The notes: a model not told the origin generated them from the letters alone. A stretch of DNA of 6,971 nucleotides from an uncultured Candidatus Saccharibacteria bacterium (GCA_938036915.1 CALHVV010000057.1:1-6971), one strand, 5' to 3'; counted from the stretch's first letter, positions 1-5,625 are shown. Numbers and translations are program-made.

Positions 1-93
1 CAGGAACACTATAAGGGTCGATATTCACTGGATATCGACCTCTTGCGCTGGGCTGAAAACAGATTATGACAATCTGTTTTTACATTCCATCAG
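1..93 (-). ncRNA. Structured RNA-like element, copy A of a two-copy family
   Basis: Seen: two hairpins lie between conserved linkers. One has arms 16-24 and 32-40 (9 bp, loop 25-31), the other arms 56-65 and 71-80 (10 bp, loop 66-70). Outer bases GGAA (3-6) and TTCC (85-88) can close both into a three-way junction. The linker and stem base at 37-55 (GACCTCTTGCGCTGGGCTG) and CTATAAGGGTC at 9-19 recur, reverse-complemented, at 5909-5927 and 5946-5956, where the stems have other sequences but still pair. Inference: a structured RNA rather than a DNA repeat. The strand is uncertain: the CGC/GTG pairing at the base of one hairpin needs a G-U pair on the minus strand, whereas G55-T81 would be a G-U pair on the plus strand. 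Read on the minus strand it heads out of the window; read on the plus strand it precedes the glycoside hydrolase, and the T-run at 77-81 would make the second hairpin terminator-like. Sequence beyond the left edge is missing. Confidence 0.6.
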
Positions 94-160
94 ATGAAGC
101 GTGGGGAGGTGGAGCGTGCGCAAAGAAAGCGAGACGATATATCTACCCAATAATTCTATT

Positions 161-188
161 TTTCTTAATCCTCTGCTGATGGTACAAT
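161..188 (+). promoter_or_regulatory. Candidate promoter giving a near-leaderless transcript
   Basis: A -10-like TACAAT lies at 183-188, only 7 bases before the ATG at 196. The best -35 candidate is a weak TTTCTT at 161-166 (16-base spacer). No Shine-Dalgarno sequence precedes the ATG, so transcription would start at or next to the start codon. The inverted repeat CCATCAG (87-93) / CTGATGG (176-182) ends against the -10 box. Confidence 0.4.
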
Positions 189-195
189 AAGCATT

Positions 196-1740
196 ATGGC
201 TAAGCAACAATCTACGGTGCAATTTCCAAAACATTTCCTCTGGGGCGCTGCGACGAGCGCGCATCAGGTCGAGGGTGGTATGCACAACCAGTGGTCGGAG
301 TGGGAAAAAGCTCAGGCCAAGACCCTCGCTGCTCAGAGCCAATATCAATACGGCGACTTGCCCAACTGGCCGCACATTGCCAGTGCCGCCAAAGATCCAA
401 ACAATTATATCTCGGGCAAAGCTGCCAACCACGCCGAGCTTTACGCGCAAGACTTCGCCCTGGCCAAGAAGATGGGCCTCACCTCGTGGCGCTTTAGTGT
501 GGAGTGGTCGCGCATCGAGCCAGAAGAGGGCGCGTGGAATGCCGAGGCGATCAAATATTACAAGGCGTACCTCGCCGCGTTGGCCGATGCTGGACTGGAG
601 CCAGTTGTGACACTGTTTCACTTTACGCTGCCGGTGTGGTTTGCTGCCCGTGGAGGGTTTGCGAAGCGCGATAATGTGAAGTATTTTGTGCGATTTGTCG
701 ATAAACTAATGGATGAGATTGGTGCCACGGTGCGCTATGTCATTACCATTAATGAGCCCTGCGTCTATGTGACAGAGAGCTACTACAATGGCGCCTGGCC
801 ACCCAACGTCCGCAGCAAGTGGCAGACCTACCGCGTGCTAAGCAACCTTGCCTACGCGCACAATCAAGTAGCCAAAGTCCTCCATGCCAAGAGCCGACGC
901 TTCAAGGTGGCAGTGGCCAAGAATTCGGCCTACACCTACCCGGGCGACGACGCCTGGCTCAGCCGAGCGACGGCGCGGGTGGTGCAGTTCTTCCAGGATG
1001 ATTATTTTTTGCGCAAGGTGGTGCGGCAGAGTGATTACATTGCCGTTAATTATTACTTTAGCAATCGCATCTATGGCTACCGCATACACAATCCCGAGAC
1101 GACGCCAAACGACCTCGGCTGGACAATGCAGCCCGATCATCTCGAGCTTGCACTGGAGCGTCTCTGGAGCCGCTACAAGCTGCCTCTGCTCGTGACAGAG
1201 AACGGTGTGGCCGACGAGCGCGACCAGTTCCGCAAGCAATGGCTCACTCAGTCTATCCTAGCCATGCAGCGCGCTCTTGGTAGTGGGGTAGAGCTGCTGG
1301 GGTATATGCACTGGAGCTTTCTCGATAACTTCGAGTGGGATAAAGGGTTTTGGCCACGCTTTGGCCTCTTTGCGGTCGACTACAAGACGTATAAGCGGAC
1401 ACCACGCCCGAGTGCAGTGTGGTTTGCTCGCGTATTGCAGCAGCAGAAGAAACAGGCAGAGCGGCCTATTGAGCCATTGCCGTCTGTACCAGCGCGCAAG
1501 AAGCCGAGTGCTAAGCCAGCTACCGCGCAGGCACAAGCTACATCATCATCGCCGCGCCCTGCTCGCTCTACGCCAGCCGTGCCACCCAAGCCTACTCCGC
1601 CGACGCCACCGCAAACACCCCAAATGCCACCATCTACACCAGGGCCAGCGGCACGCTCTAGCGGGGTGATTGCACCGCCGCGCCGACCAGCAGTCGCATC
1701 ACGCAGTCGTTCACGTAGTCATAATAATCGGGAGGAATAA
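196..1740 (+). CDS. Glycoside hydrolase family 1 (beta-glucosidase-like) with a disordered proline-rich tail
   Basis: A retaining beta-glycosidase of family GH1, expected to release a terminal glucose or related sugar from beta-linked glycosides in the cytoplasm; there is no signal peptide or membrane segment. The family marks are complete and in order: QVEG near residue 24, the TLFHFTLP segment with H142, NEP with the acid/base E187, TENG with the nucleophile E335, and WSFLDNFEWDKGF with E380 and W381 in the sugar-recognition loop. The catalytic barrel ends near residue 412. About 100 residues follow that are rich in Pro, Ala, Ser, Lys and Arg and finish with an SRSRSRS run; GH1 enzymes normally stop near the barrel end, so the tail is unusual. 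The start is the only ATG giving a normal N-terminus and has no SD (see promoter). The stop codon adjoins the SD of the next gene, which implies co-transcription. Substrate cannot be deduced; 6-phospho-beta-glucosidase or beta-galactosidase activity remains possible. Confidence 0.93.
   Translation: MAKQQSTVQFPKHFLWGAATSAHQVEGGMHNQWSEWEKAQAKTLAAQSQYQYGDLPNWPHIASAAKDPNNYISGKAANHAELYAQDFALAKKMGLTSWRFSVEWSRIEPEEGAWNAEAIKYYKAYLAALADAGLEPVVTLFHFTLPVWFAARGGFAKRDNVKYFVRFVDKLMDEIGATVRYVITINEPCVYVTESYYNGAWPPNVRSKWQTYRVLSNLAYAHNQVAKVLHAKSRRFKVAVAKNSAYTYPGDDAWLSRATARVVQFFQDDYFLRKVVRQSDYIAVNYYFSNRIYGYRIHNPETTPNDLGWTMQPDHLELALERLWSRYKLPLLVTENGVADERDQFRKQWLTQSILAMQRALGSGVELLGYMHWSFLDNFEWDKGFWPRFGLFAVDYKTYKRTPRPSAVWFARVLQQQKKQAERPIEPLPSVPARKKPSAKPATAQAQATSSSPRPARSTPAVPPKPTPPTPPQTPQMPPSTPGPAARSSGVIAPPRRPAVASRSRSRSHNNREE
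1730..1735 (+). promoter_or_regulatory. Ribosome binding site of yvcK/glmR
   Basis: GGGAGG lies 8 bases before the ATG at 1744 and inside the last codons of the glycoside hydrolase, whose stop is at 1738-1740. This fixes the start and suggests translational coupling. Confidence 0.8.
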
Positions 1741-1743
1741 TAC

Positions 1744-2742
1744 ATGGCACAGAGCAATGGTGGAGCACGCGTCGTCGTCATCGGCGGCGGGACGGGGAGC
1801 TTTACGCTCCTGACAGGCCTGAGGCAGTATGCCTCGCAGGTCACAGCGCTCGTCAATATGGCAGATGATGGCGGCTCGACGGGCCAACTGCGCGATGAGC
1901 TCGGTGTCTTGCCGCCTGGTGATGTGCGCCAATGTCTGGTGGCGCTAAGCAATAGCCCTAAGGTGCGCGACCTCTTTAATTATCGCTTCGATGAGGGGAG
2001 CTTCAAGGGGCATGCCTTTGGCAATCTCTTCCTCACAGCGCTTGAGAAAATGACCGGCAGCTTTGCCGAGGCGGTGGCACTAGCCAGCCAGGTGCTTAAT
2101 ATCGATGGGCACGTTGTGCCCGCTACACTCAGCAATGTGACGCTTTGCGCAGAGGGCGAGGACGGTCAGCCTATCAAGGGTGAATATCTCATCTCACAGC
2201 AGGCGCTGGCGCGTCGGCCTAAGATTTGGCTTGAGCCAGAAGCTCAGGCTAACCCTGCCGCGGTCGCGGCGATTCACGCGGCAGATATGGTTGTCGTGGC
2301 TCCCGGCAACCTCTATGGTAGCTTGGCACCCGTTTTGGTCATTCGCGAGATCCAAGAGGCGCTTGCTGCCACCAAGGCACGCTGCGTCTTTGTCTGCAAC
2401 CTCGTCACCAAACCTGGCCCGACGGACGGCTTCTCGGTGAGTGATTTCGCGAGTGAAATTGAGCGCCTAGCGGGCAGCCAGTTCCTCGACTATGTCGTCT
2501 TCAACAACACGCGCCCCAGCCCAGAGCTGATGGATAAGTATGCTCACGATGGTGAGCTGATGGTCGAGTACGACATGGACGAGATGCATCGCCAACACTA
2601 CCGCTACCGCGCCGCACCAGTCCTCGCACAAGACGTGTGGGATGGTGCTCAGGCTAGCGATCCACTGGCTAGCACGCGCAGCTTCATCCGGCACGACCCC
2701 GATGTTGTGGCACGCCAGCTGATGCGGATATACTTTGCATAA
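1744..2742 (+). CDS. yvcK: GlmR/YvcK-family (CofD-like) UDP-sugar-binding regulator
   Basis: Member of the YvcK/GlmR branch of the CofD-like superfamily. In Bacillus, Listeria and mycobacteria such proteins bind UDP-GlcNAc and steer carbon into peptidoglycan precursors; they influence cell shape and are needed on gluconeogenic carbon sources. Seen: the N-terminal Rossmann loop VVIGGGTG (11-18), VNMADDGGSTGQLRDELG (37-54) followed by PPGDVRQCLVAL, GHAFGNLFLTAL (89-100), and APGNLYGSLAPVL (186-198). These are the diagnostic blocks of the family. At 332 residues it is complete and of normal length. It starts 3 bases after the glycoside hydrolase stop, with a strong SD, so the two share an mRNA. 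Partner genes fit: galU makes a UDP-sugar nearby. A CofD-type 2-phospholactate transferase role is unlikely because no F420 genes are near and YvcK motifs predominate. Whether it controls GlmS here cannot be seen. Confidence 0.92.
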   Translation: MAQSNGGARVVVIGGGTGSFTLLTGLRQYASQVTALVNMADDGGSTGQLRDELGVLPPGDVRQCLVALSNSPKVRDLFNYRFDEGSFKGHAFGNLFLTALEKMTGSFAEAVALASQVLNIDGHVVPATLSNVTLCAEGEDGQPIKGEYLISQQALARRPKIWLEPEAQANPAAVAAIHAADMVVVAPGNLYGSLAPVLVIREIQEALAATKARCVFVCNLVTKPGPTDGFSVSDFASEIERLAGSQFLDYVVFNNTRPSPELMDKYAHDGELMVEYDMDEMHRQHYRYRAAPVLAQDVWDGAQASDPLASTRSFIRHDPDVVARQLMRIYFA

Positions 2743-2763
2743 ATATCAAGGACTGGCTATACT
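2735..2763 (+). promoter_or_regulatory. Candidate promoter for the HAD-galU pair
   Basis: TTGCAT (2735-2740), a 17-base spacer and TATACT (2758-2763) form a good sigma-70-type promoter overlapping the yvcK stop. The -10 box ends 9 bases before the ATG at 2773, so the mRNA would be nearly leaderless, as proposed for the glycoside hydrolase. The only SD-like bases (AAGGA, 2748-2752) are 20 bases from the ATG, too far to act. Confidence 0.5.
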
Positions 2764-2772
2764 GTAAAGATC

Positions 2773-3561
2773 ATGGAGCATATGACAGGCCACTATCACA
2801 TCTACGTTGACCTCGATCGGACGATCATCAACACCACGCAGTGGCTGCGCGAAGTAGCAGAAGCACTAGCACAGCTCTACCCAGCGCAGGTGACTGCCAA
2901 GGAATTCTTGGCAGCGCAGCCTCGCTACATGCTTCGGCCAAGGACGAATCCTACCGCCCCGACCTACGTCTTAGCGGCACAGCTTGCGGCGCTCGGCCTG
3001 GATGCGGCATCTGTTATAGAGCAGCTTGAGCAGACGGCTCTTGCCGATGGCCACCTTCAATACCCAGGCGTCGCATCGATGCTGCGCGCGCTGAGCCACT
3101 ATGGTACAGTGCAGATACTGACCTATGGTGATCCCATCACCCCACATTGCAAAGCCCGCTTGTGCCCAGCAGTGCGTGCGCTCGTGGCTCAGCAGGGTGG
3201 GCAGGTAATCATTACCACCTTGCAAGATAAAGCCCAGTGGCTGCGCCGTGCTGCCGCTGCAAACCCCGGCCAAACAATCTACCTAATCGACGATAAGCCC
3301 GTTGCCGTTGCCTTTGCGCCCGAGCCAGACCCGTCCATCCGCTGCGTGCAGATCGACCACACTGGCCAGCTTACGCCGCGCTCCATCAATTGGCGCTCGG
3401 GAGATTGGCCCATTTGTCATACGTTAGCTCAAGCAACTAATATCATACAAGGAGACATCGAGTATGCAATGCACCAAAGCAATCATCCCCGTAGCAGGCT
3501 GGGGGACACGGCGCCTGCCCGTCACCAAGACGATCGAAAAATGCATGCTGCCGCTGGGTAA
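2773..3561 (+). CDS. HAD-superfamily hydrolase (probable phosphatase)
   Basis: A haloacid-dehalogenase-fold hydrolase, expected to remove phosphate from a small molecule through an aspartyl-phosphate intermediate. Seen: motif I VDLDRTI with nucleophile D13 and acid/base D15; motif II threonine in ILTYGD (T117); motif III lysine in LQDKAQW (K153); motif IV acidic pair in YLIDDKP (D173, D174), which binds magnesium. The segment between motifs I and II (about residues 20-110) is helical and would form the cap that sets specificity. The substrate is unknown. Residues 231-262 are read from bases that also encode the galU N-terminus in another frame and look low in conservation value, so the functional protein probably ends near 228. 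The 98-base overlap is unusual and could reflect loss of an earlier stop codon. Two nearby ATGs (2773, 2782) are possible starts; the promoter spacing favours 2773. Confidence 0.82.
   Translation: MEHMTGHYHIYVDLDRTIINTTQWLREVAEALAQLYPAQVTAKEFLAAQPRYMLRPRTNPTAPTYVLAAQLAALGLDAASVIEQLEQTALADGHLQYPGVASMLRALSHYGTVQILTYGDPITPHCKARLCPAVRALVAQQGGQVIITTLQDKAQWLRRAAAANPGQTIYLIDDKPVAVAFAPEPDPSIRCVQIDHTGQLTPRSINWRSGDWPICHTLAQATNIIQGDIEYAMHQSNHPRSRLGDTAPARHQDDRKMHAAAG
3449..3454 (+). promoter_or_regulatory. Ribosome binding site of galU
   Basis: AAGGAG lies 9 bases before the ATG at 3464 and within the HAD reading frame. It decides the galU start and means ribosomes reading the HAD gene pass through galU initiation. 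Confidence 0.8.
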
Positions 3562-4285
3562 CCGCCCGGTAGTAGACTACGCCGTGCAAGACTGCATCGC
3601 GGCGGGCATCCGCGATATCTACTTCGTGGTGAGCGAGCAAAGTACGCAGATTCGCGACTTCTACCGCTCCAATGTCGATCTCAACAACTACCTGCGCCGC
3701 AATGGTAAGGCAGATCTCTTGCCCCTCATCGCTCCACCGAAGGTCAACCTACACTACATGGTGCAATCGAGCTATGGTAAGTATGGTACGGCCATCCCGG
3801 TTAGCCTCGTGGTGCCGCAGCTCGACCCGGGTGAGCCAGTGGTCGTGCTGATGGGTGATGACTGTGTGTATAATGCCGATGGCACATCAGAGGTGGCGCG
3901 CCTCATTGAGGCAGCAGGGGAGGACCGCTCGGCTATTCTGGGCGTACACATGCCACCCAACCAGCTCAGCCGCTACGGCGTGCTGGATGTTGCCGATGAT
4001 GGCCGCCTGCGCGGTGTGGTAGAGAAGCCAGCGCCAGGTGAGGCACCAAGCGAAATGATTAATGTCAGCAAATACGTCCTCAGCTACGACCTCCTGCAGC
4101 GCATTGCCGCCCACGCCGACCGTGAGGATGTCGCGGGCGAATACTACATCACCGACCCCTTCAACGACTACCTCGCTGCTGGTGGCCACATGGCCGTCGT
4201 CCCCACCAAGGGCCACTACCTCGACACTGGCACGCTCGAGACCTGGGTAGCAGCCAACAACTGGCTCCTCGAGCATCAGGGGTAG
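3464..4285 (+). CDS. galU: UTP-glucose-1-phosphate uridylyltransferase (GalU type)
   Basis: Sugar-1-phosphate nucleotidyltransferase that would make UDP-glucose and pyrophosphate from UTP and glucose-1-phosphate, feeding glycan and envelope synthesis. Seen: the nucleotide-binding block AIIPVAGWGTRRLPVTK (6-22) followed by the EKCMLPLGNRPVVDY segment (25-39); magnesium/substrate block VVLMGDDCVY with D132 and D133; RYGVLDV (170-176); VVEKPAPGEAPS (185-196); GEYYITDPFNDYL (225-237); and GHYLDTGTLETW (250-261). These match GalU/UGPase spacing. The usual K-E/P-M near residue 26 reads KCM. At 273 residues it is slightly shorter than typical GalU (about 290-300). The gene overlaps the end of the HAD gene, has its own SD and ends before a strong terminator, so it closes this transcription unit. 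A glucose-1-phosphate thymidylyltransferase is a less likely alternative, because the VTK...EK...P pattern and the DTGT end favour GalU. Confidence 0.88.
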   Translation: MQCTKAIIPVAGWGTRRLPVTKTIEKCMLPLGNRPVVDYAVQDCIAAGIRDIYFVVSEQSTQIRDFYRSNVDLNNYLRRNGKADLLPLIAPPKVNLHYMVQSSYGKYGTAIPVSLVVPQLDPGEPVVVLMGDDCVYNADGTSEVARLIEAAGEDRSAILGVHMPPNQLSRYGVLDVADDGRLRGVVEKPAPGEAPSEMINVSKYVLSYDLLQRIAAHADREDVAGEYYITDPFNDYLAAGGHMAVVPTKGHYLDTGTLETWVAANNWLLEHQG

Positions 4286-4297
4286 GGGAGAAAGAAT

Positions 4298-4327
4298 AAA
4301 AAACCGGCTCATACCAGCCGGTTTTTT
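4298..4327. terminator. Bidirectional intrinsic terminator after galU
   Basis: A perfect 12-bp inverted repeat: arms 4298-4309 (six A then CCGGCT) and 4316-4327 (AGCCGG then six T), loop CATACC. It has a GC-rich core and a T-run on either strand, so it ends galU transcription 13 bases past the stop and could also stop leftward transcription from the minus-strand gene. Confidence 0.93.
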
Positions 4328-4333
4328 CTTGGC

Positions 4334-4433
4334 AAAAACACAGCCCACCAACTGCCACGGCCAAATCGGGCTTCCAGGCCCGAGAATACTCTAAGAGTAC
4401 TCAATCAGGCATGGCGATATGGTGGGCTGTGTT
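4334..4433 (-). ncRNA. Multibranched structured 3' RNA / terminator of the small minus-strand gene
   Basis: Seen: a perfect 14-bp inverted repeat, AACACAGCCCACCA (4337-4350) with its complement at 4420-4433, encloses a second stem (GCCACGGCC 4354-4362 with GGCATGGCG 4408-4416, one mismatch) and two hairpins: TCGGGC/GCCCGA (4366-4371, 4378-4383) and an 8-bp hairpin at 4384-4391/4395-4402. On the minus strand one pair of the last hairpin is G-U, while on the plus strand it is an A-C mismatch. Five T follow the outer stem on the minus strand. Both points favour a minus-strand RNA. A second TGGTGGGCT at 4433-4441 directly repeats the right arm, so the left arm has two possible partners. Inference: a 3' structured terminator or a processed small RNA made with the 66-residue gene. 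A small inverted-repeat element is the alternative, but no target-site duplication is visible. Confidence 0.6.
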
Positions 4434-4439
4434 GGTGGG

Positions 4440-4640
4440 CTATTCATCCTCTGTCTCGTAGCATCTAAACGATGCTACAGTATCGGGATTAACATATACA
4501 CCCCCCTCAGCGAGCAAGTAGTTATCGCAAATTCTCGCTTTTTGCAAGAAATCAATAAAGTGACCAGAGCTCTTGAAGCTCTTAATCAGGACAAACGATT
4601 GTCCATTGACCAGTGTGACTTCAGCAGCGTATGGATTCAT
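4440..4640 (-). CDS. Small conserved-looking protein of unknown function (66 residues)
   Basis: Not recognised. The reading frame is open much further upstream, but the ATG at 4640 is chosen because AAGGGA (4648-4653, minus strand) lies 7 bases before it, a promoter and leader hairpin sit just upstream, and the extension would run through promoter and DnaA-box DNA. The protein is soluble and compact: an N-terminal beta-like stretch AEVTLVNGQSFVLIKSF, an amphipathic helix-like segment SGHFIDFLQKAR, a second strand-rich part NYLLAEGGVYVNPDTVASFRCY, and an acidic end ETEDE. There is no signal peptide, transmembrane segment or known motif; two cysteines (38, 60) do not form a metal motif. The gene is transcribed towards galU and away from mraZ. 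The strand-helix-strand look with a NPDTV turn recalls small single-domain regulators, but this is only a resemblance. Confidence 0.62.
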   Translation of the reverse strand: MNPYAAEVTLVNGQSFVLIKSFKSSGHFIDFLQKARICDNYLLAEGGVYVNPDTVASFRCYETEDE

Positions 4641-4660
4641 AATAGAGTCCCTTCTTGCTT

Positions 4661-4704
4661 CAGAGGCCAAAGAGCTGCTTTCTGCTCTTTGAGACAAACC
4701 TCTG
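4661..4704 (-). promoter_or_regulatory. Leader hairpin of the small minus-strand gene
   Basis: In the untranslated leader, CAGAGG (4661-4666) pairs with CCTCTG (4699-4704) and, inside, CAAAGAGC (4668-4675) pairs with GCTCTTTG (4684-4691). The long interrupted hairpin ends 7 bases upstream of the SD at 4648-4653 and could protect the mRNA or affect initiation. The SD itself is outside the stem. Confidence 0.55.
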
Positions 4705-4710
4705 TGAGCT

Positions 4711-4845
4711 AAAAAGCTAATATATATATCAATATATGAGAGCCGCGTCAAGCTATTTTGCTTATAATGCCATAAAATCGGCATACTTTCTATTTTTGTA
4801 CGTATAAAATAGTAAGTTATGTTCGCTATAGGCGCGTCTAAGTCA
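4711..4845. other. AT-rich intergenic stretch with inverted repeats
   Basis: A markedly AT-rich block in an otherwise GC-balanced window. It includes runs of alternating T and A at 4719-4738, the hairpin ATGCC/GGCAT (4767-4771, 4780-4784), and CTATTTT/AAAATAG around 4790-4811. A perfect TATAAT at 4763-4768 lacks a clear -35 box. It holds the minus-strand promoter and lies next to the DnaA boxes; it could be an easily melted region. Confidence 0.45.
4723..4751 (-). promoter_or_regulatory. Sigma-70-type promoter of the 66-residue gene
   Basis: On the minus strand TTGACG (4746-4751), a 17-base spacer and TATATA (4723-4728) form a near-consensus promoter. The start of transcription would be near 4716, giving a leader of roughly 76 bases containing the hairpin at 4661-4704. 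It supports a start at 4640 rather than the longer open frame. Confidence 0.7.
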
Positions 4846-4875
4846 GGGTAAAATGCCCAGCAATCTCGCTTATTC

Positions 4876-4884
4876 TTATCCACA
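4876..4884 (+). promoter_or_regulatory. DnaA box, consensus
   Basis: TTATCCACA, an exact match to the strong DnaA-box consensus, about 110 bases upstream of the mraZ -35 box. Confidence 0.6.
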
Positions 4885-4929
4885 TCGTGCGGTATGGGGA
4901 AAACTGCTGACCTCTGATACTGGTTGAGC

Positions 4930-4951
4930 TTTTCCACAGATTTGTGGATAA
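4930..4951. promoter_or_regulatory. Inverted pair of DnaA boxes
   Basis: TTTTCCACA (4930-4938, one mismatch) and TGTGGATAA (4943-4951, exact in reverse orientation) face each other across GATT. With the box at 4876 this makes three sites in 76 bases, two of them exact. DnaA could bind here as a regulator of the adjacent mraZ promoter, or the cluster could belong to a replication origin together with the AT-rich block at 4711-4845. Confidence 0.6.
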
Positions 4952-4975
4952 GCGCCAGCGCGGCGGGGAACGCCG

Positions 4976-5041
4976 TGGGTAAAAGGGGTTGCGTGTGGGT
5001 GAGAGTGGGTATTATACTGGGAGTAGTGGAAGAAAGTGGGT
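4976..5041 (+). promoter_or_regulatory. MraZ operator: ladder of TGGGN repeats
   Basis: TGGGT at 4976, 4996, 5006 and 5037 and TGGGA at 5018, with weaker GGGGT at 4985 and TGGAA at 5027. Most are 10 bases apart, i.e. a 5-base motif plus 5-base spacer, which is the operator architecture reported for E. coli MraZ. They span the -35/-10 region and the expected transcription start of mraZ, so MraZ is expected to bind here and repress its own cluster. Confidence 0.8.
4989..5018 (+). promoter_or_regulatory. mraZ promoter
   Basis: TTGCGT (4989-4994), an 18-base spacer and TATACT (5013-5018). Two MraZ repeats lie in the spacer and others flank it, consistent with repression by occlusion. The start would be near 5025, leaving a leader of about 85 bases that becomes A- and C-rich (5049-5088) and probably unstructured. 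Confidence 0.65.
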
Positions 5042-5109
5042 AACCACGAGAAAAACAAACACCACTGCACAAAAACAAAATAATTCATCTGTAAGGATCG
5101 CCACACCCC

Positions 5110-5472
5110 ATGGATTACTTCGAACGCAAGCTGGATGACAAGCGTCGGCTCACCATACCGACGGAGCTTCGGGCGGAGTTTGCCAGCGGCGTGGTCCTGA
5201 CGCGCGGCTTTGGCAGCTACCTCCACCTGTATGCGCAGGATGTGTGGGATAGCCAGGTAGAGCCAGCGCTGACGGGCAGCATCCTGGATGAACATGTCGC
5301 CGACCTCAACGTCAAGTTCCGGCGCGGCAAGACGGCTGCCACCCTAGACCAAAAGCAGGGTAGGGTAACGGTAGAGCAGCATCTGCTGGATTATGCTGGG
5401 ATATCGCGCGAGGTTGTAGCGGTGCGCGCTGGCCAGTATTGGCGCTTGATGGCATCAGAGCAGGCCGAGTAG
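5110..5472 (+). CDS. mraZ: Transcriptional regulator MraZ
   Basis: DNA-binding repressor that heads division and cell-wall clusters and controls its own promoter; the protein forms ring-shaped multimers built from two AbrB-like swapped-hairpin halves. Seen: half one, FERKLDDKRRLTIPTELR (4-21), carries the D-x-K-x-R...IP signature; half two, TLDQKQGRVTVEQHLLDYAGI (78-98), carries the matching D-x-x-x-G-R motif. At 120 residues it is shorter than most MraZ (about 140-150), with little sequence after the second half. An AAGGA at 5093-5097 is 12 bases from the ATG, rather far, but the N-terminus matches the family, so the start is kept. The operator ladder directly upstream and rsmH downstream confirm the identity. 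A weak terminator-like hairpin overlaps its stop. Confidence 0.95.
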   Translation: MDYFERKLDDKRRLTIPTELRAEFASGVVLTRGFGSYLHLYAQDVWDSQVEPALTGSILDEHVADLNVKFRRGKTAATLDQKQGRVTVEQHLLDYAGISREVVAVRAGQYWRLMASEQAE

Positions 5473-5485
5473 TAAGGCTGTTTTT
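5461..5485 (+). terminator. Weak terminator-like hairpin at the mraZ stop
   Basis: CAGGCC (5461-5466) can pair with GGCTG (5476-5480) with one bulged G, followed by five T. The stem is short, so it may only attenuate; it would separate part of mraZ transcription from rsmH. Confidence 0.35.
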
Positions 5486-5550
5486 GTGACGCTCTTTAAC
5501 AAGTACGTGTAACTGATATCCTCGAGATCGACCATCTGGTAGTGAGCCAT

Positions 5551-5583
5551 GTGGGCACCCGACCCACGCAAAACCCTGTCGGG
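5551..5583 (+). promoter_or_regulatory. Mutually exclusive GC hairpins downstream of mraZ
   Basis: GTGGG (5551-5555) can pair with CCCAC (5563-5567), or CCCGAC (5558-5563) with GTCGGG (5578-5583). They share base 5563 and interleave, so they could only coexist as a strained pseudoknot. A purine-poor C/A stretch rich in CACCTCC-like words follows (5586-5625). It could pair with GGAGG-type words downstream, but this is speculative. Confidence 0.35.
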
Positions 5584-5625
5584 CGCACCTTCCTCACAAA
5601 CACCTCCCAAAAAACTCCACCTCAC

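Noticed and set aside
64..621. 185-residue minus-strand frame
   Set aside because: Shadow of the glycoside hydrolase gene, whose catalytic motifs are intact on the plus strand.
4337..4433. Miniature inverted-repeat transposable element
   Set aside because: The 14-bp repeats are perfect, but no target duplication or transposase-like ends are visible; nested stems, the minus-strand G-U pair and the T-run fit an RNA better.
4419..4712. 97-residue plus-strand protein opposite the 66-residue gene
   Set aside because: No SD; it lies antisense to a gene with promoter, leader and SD, and has no recognisable composition.
4440..5078. 212-residue minus-strand protein
   Set aside because: The first 146 residues read through the mraZ promoter, MraZ operator, DnaA boxes and the minus-strand promoter. 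Only the last 66 have an SD and protein-like composition.
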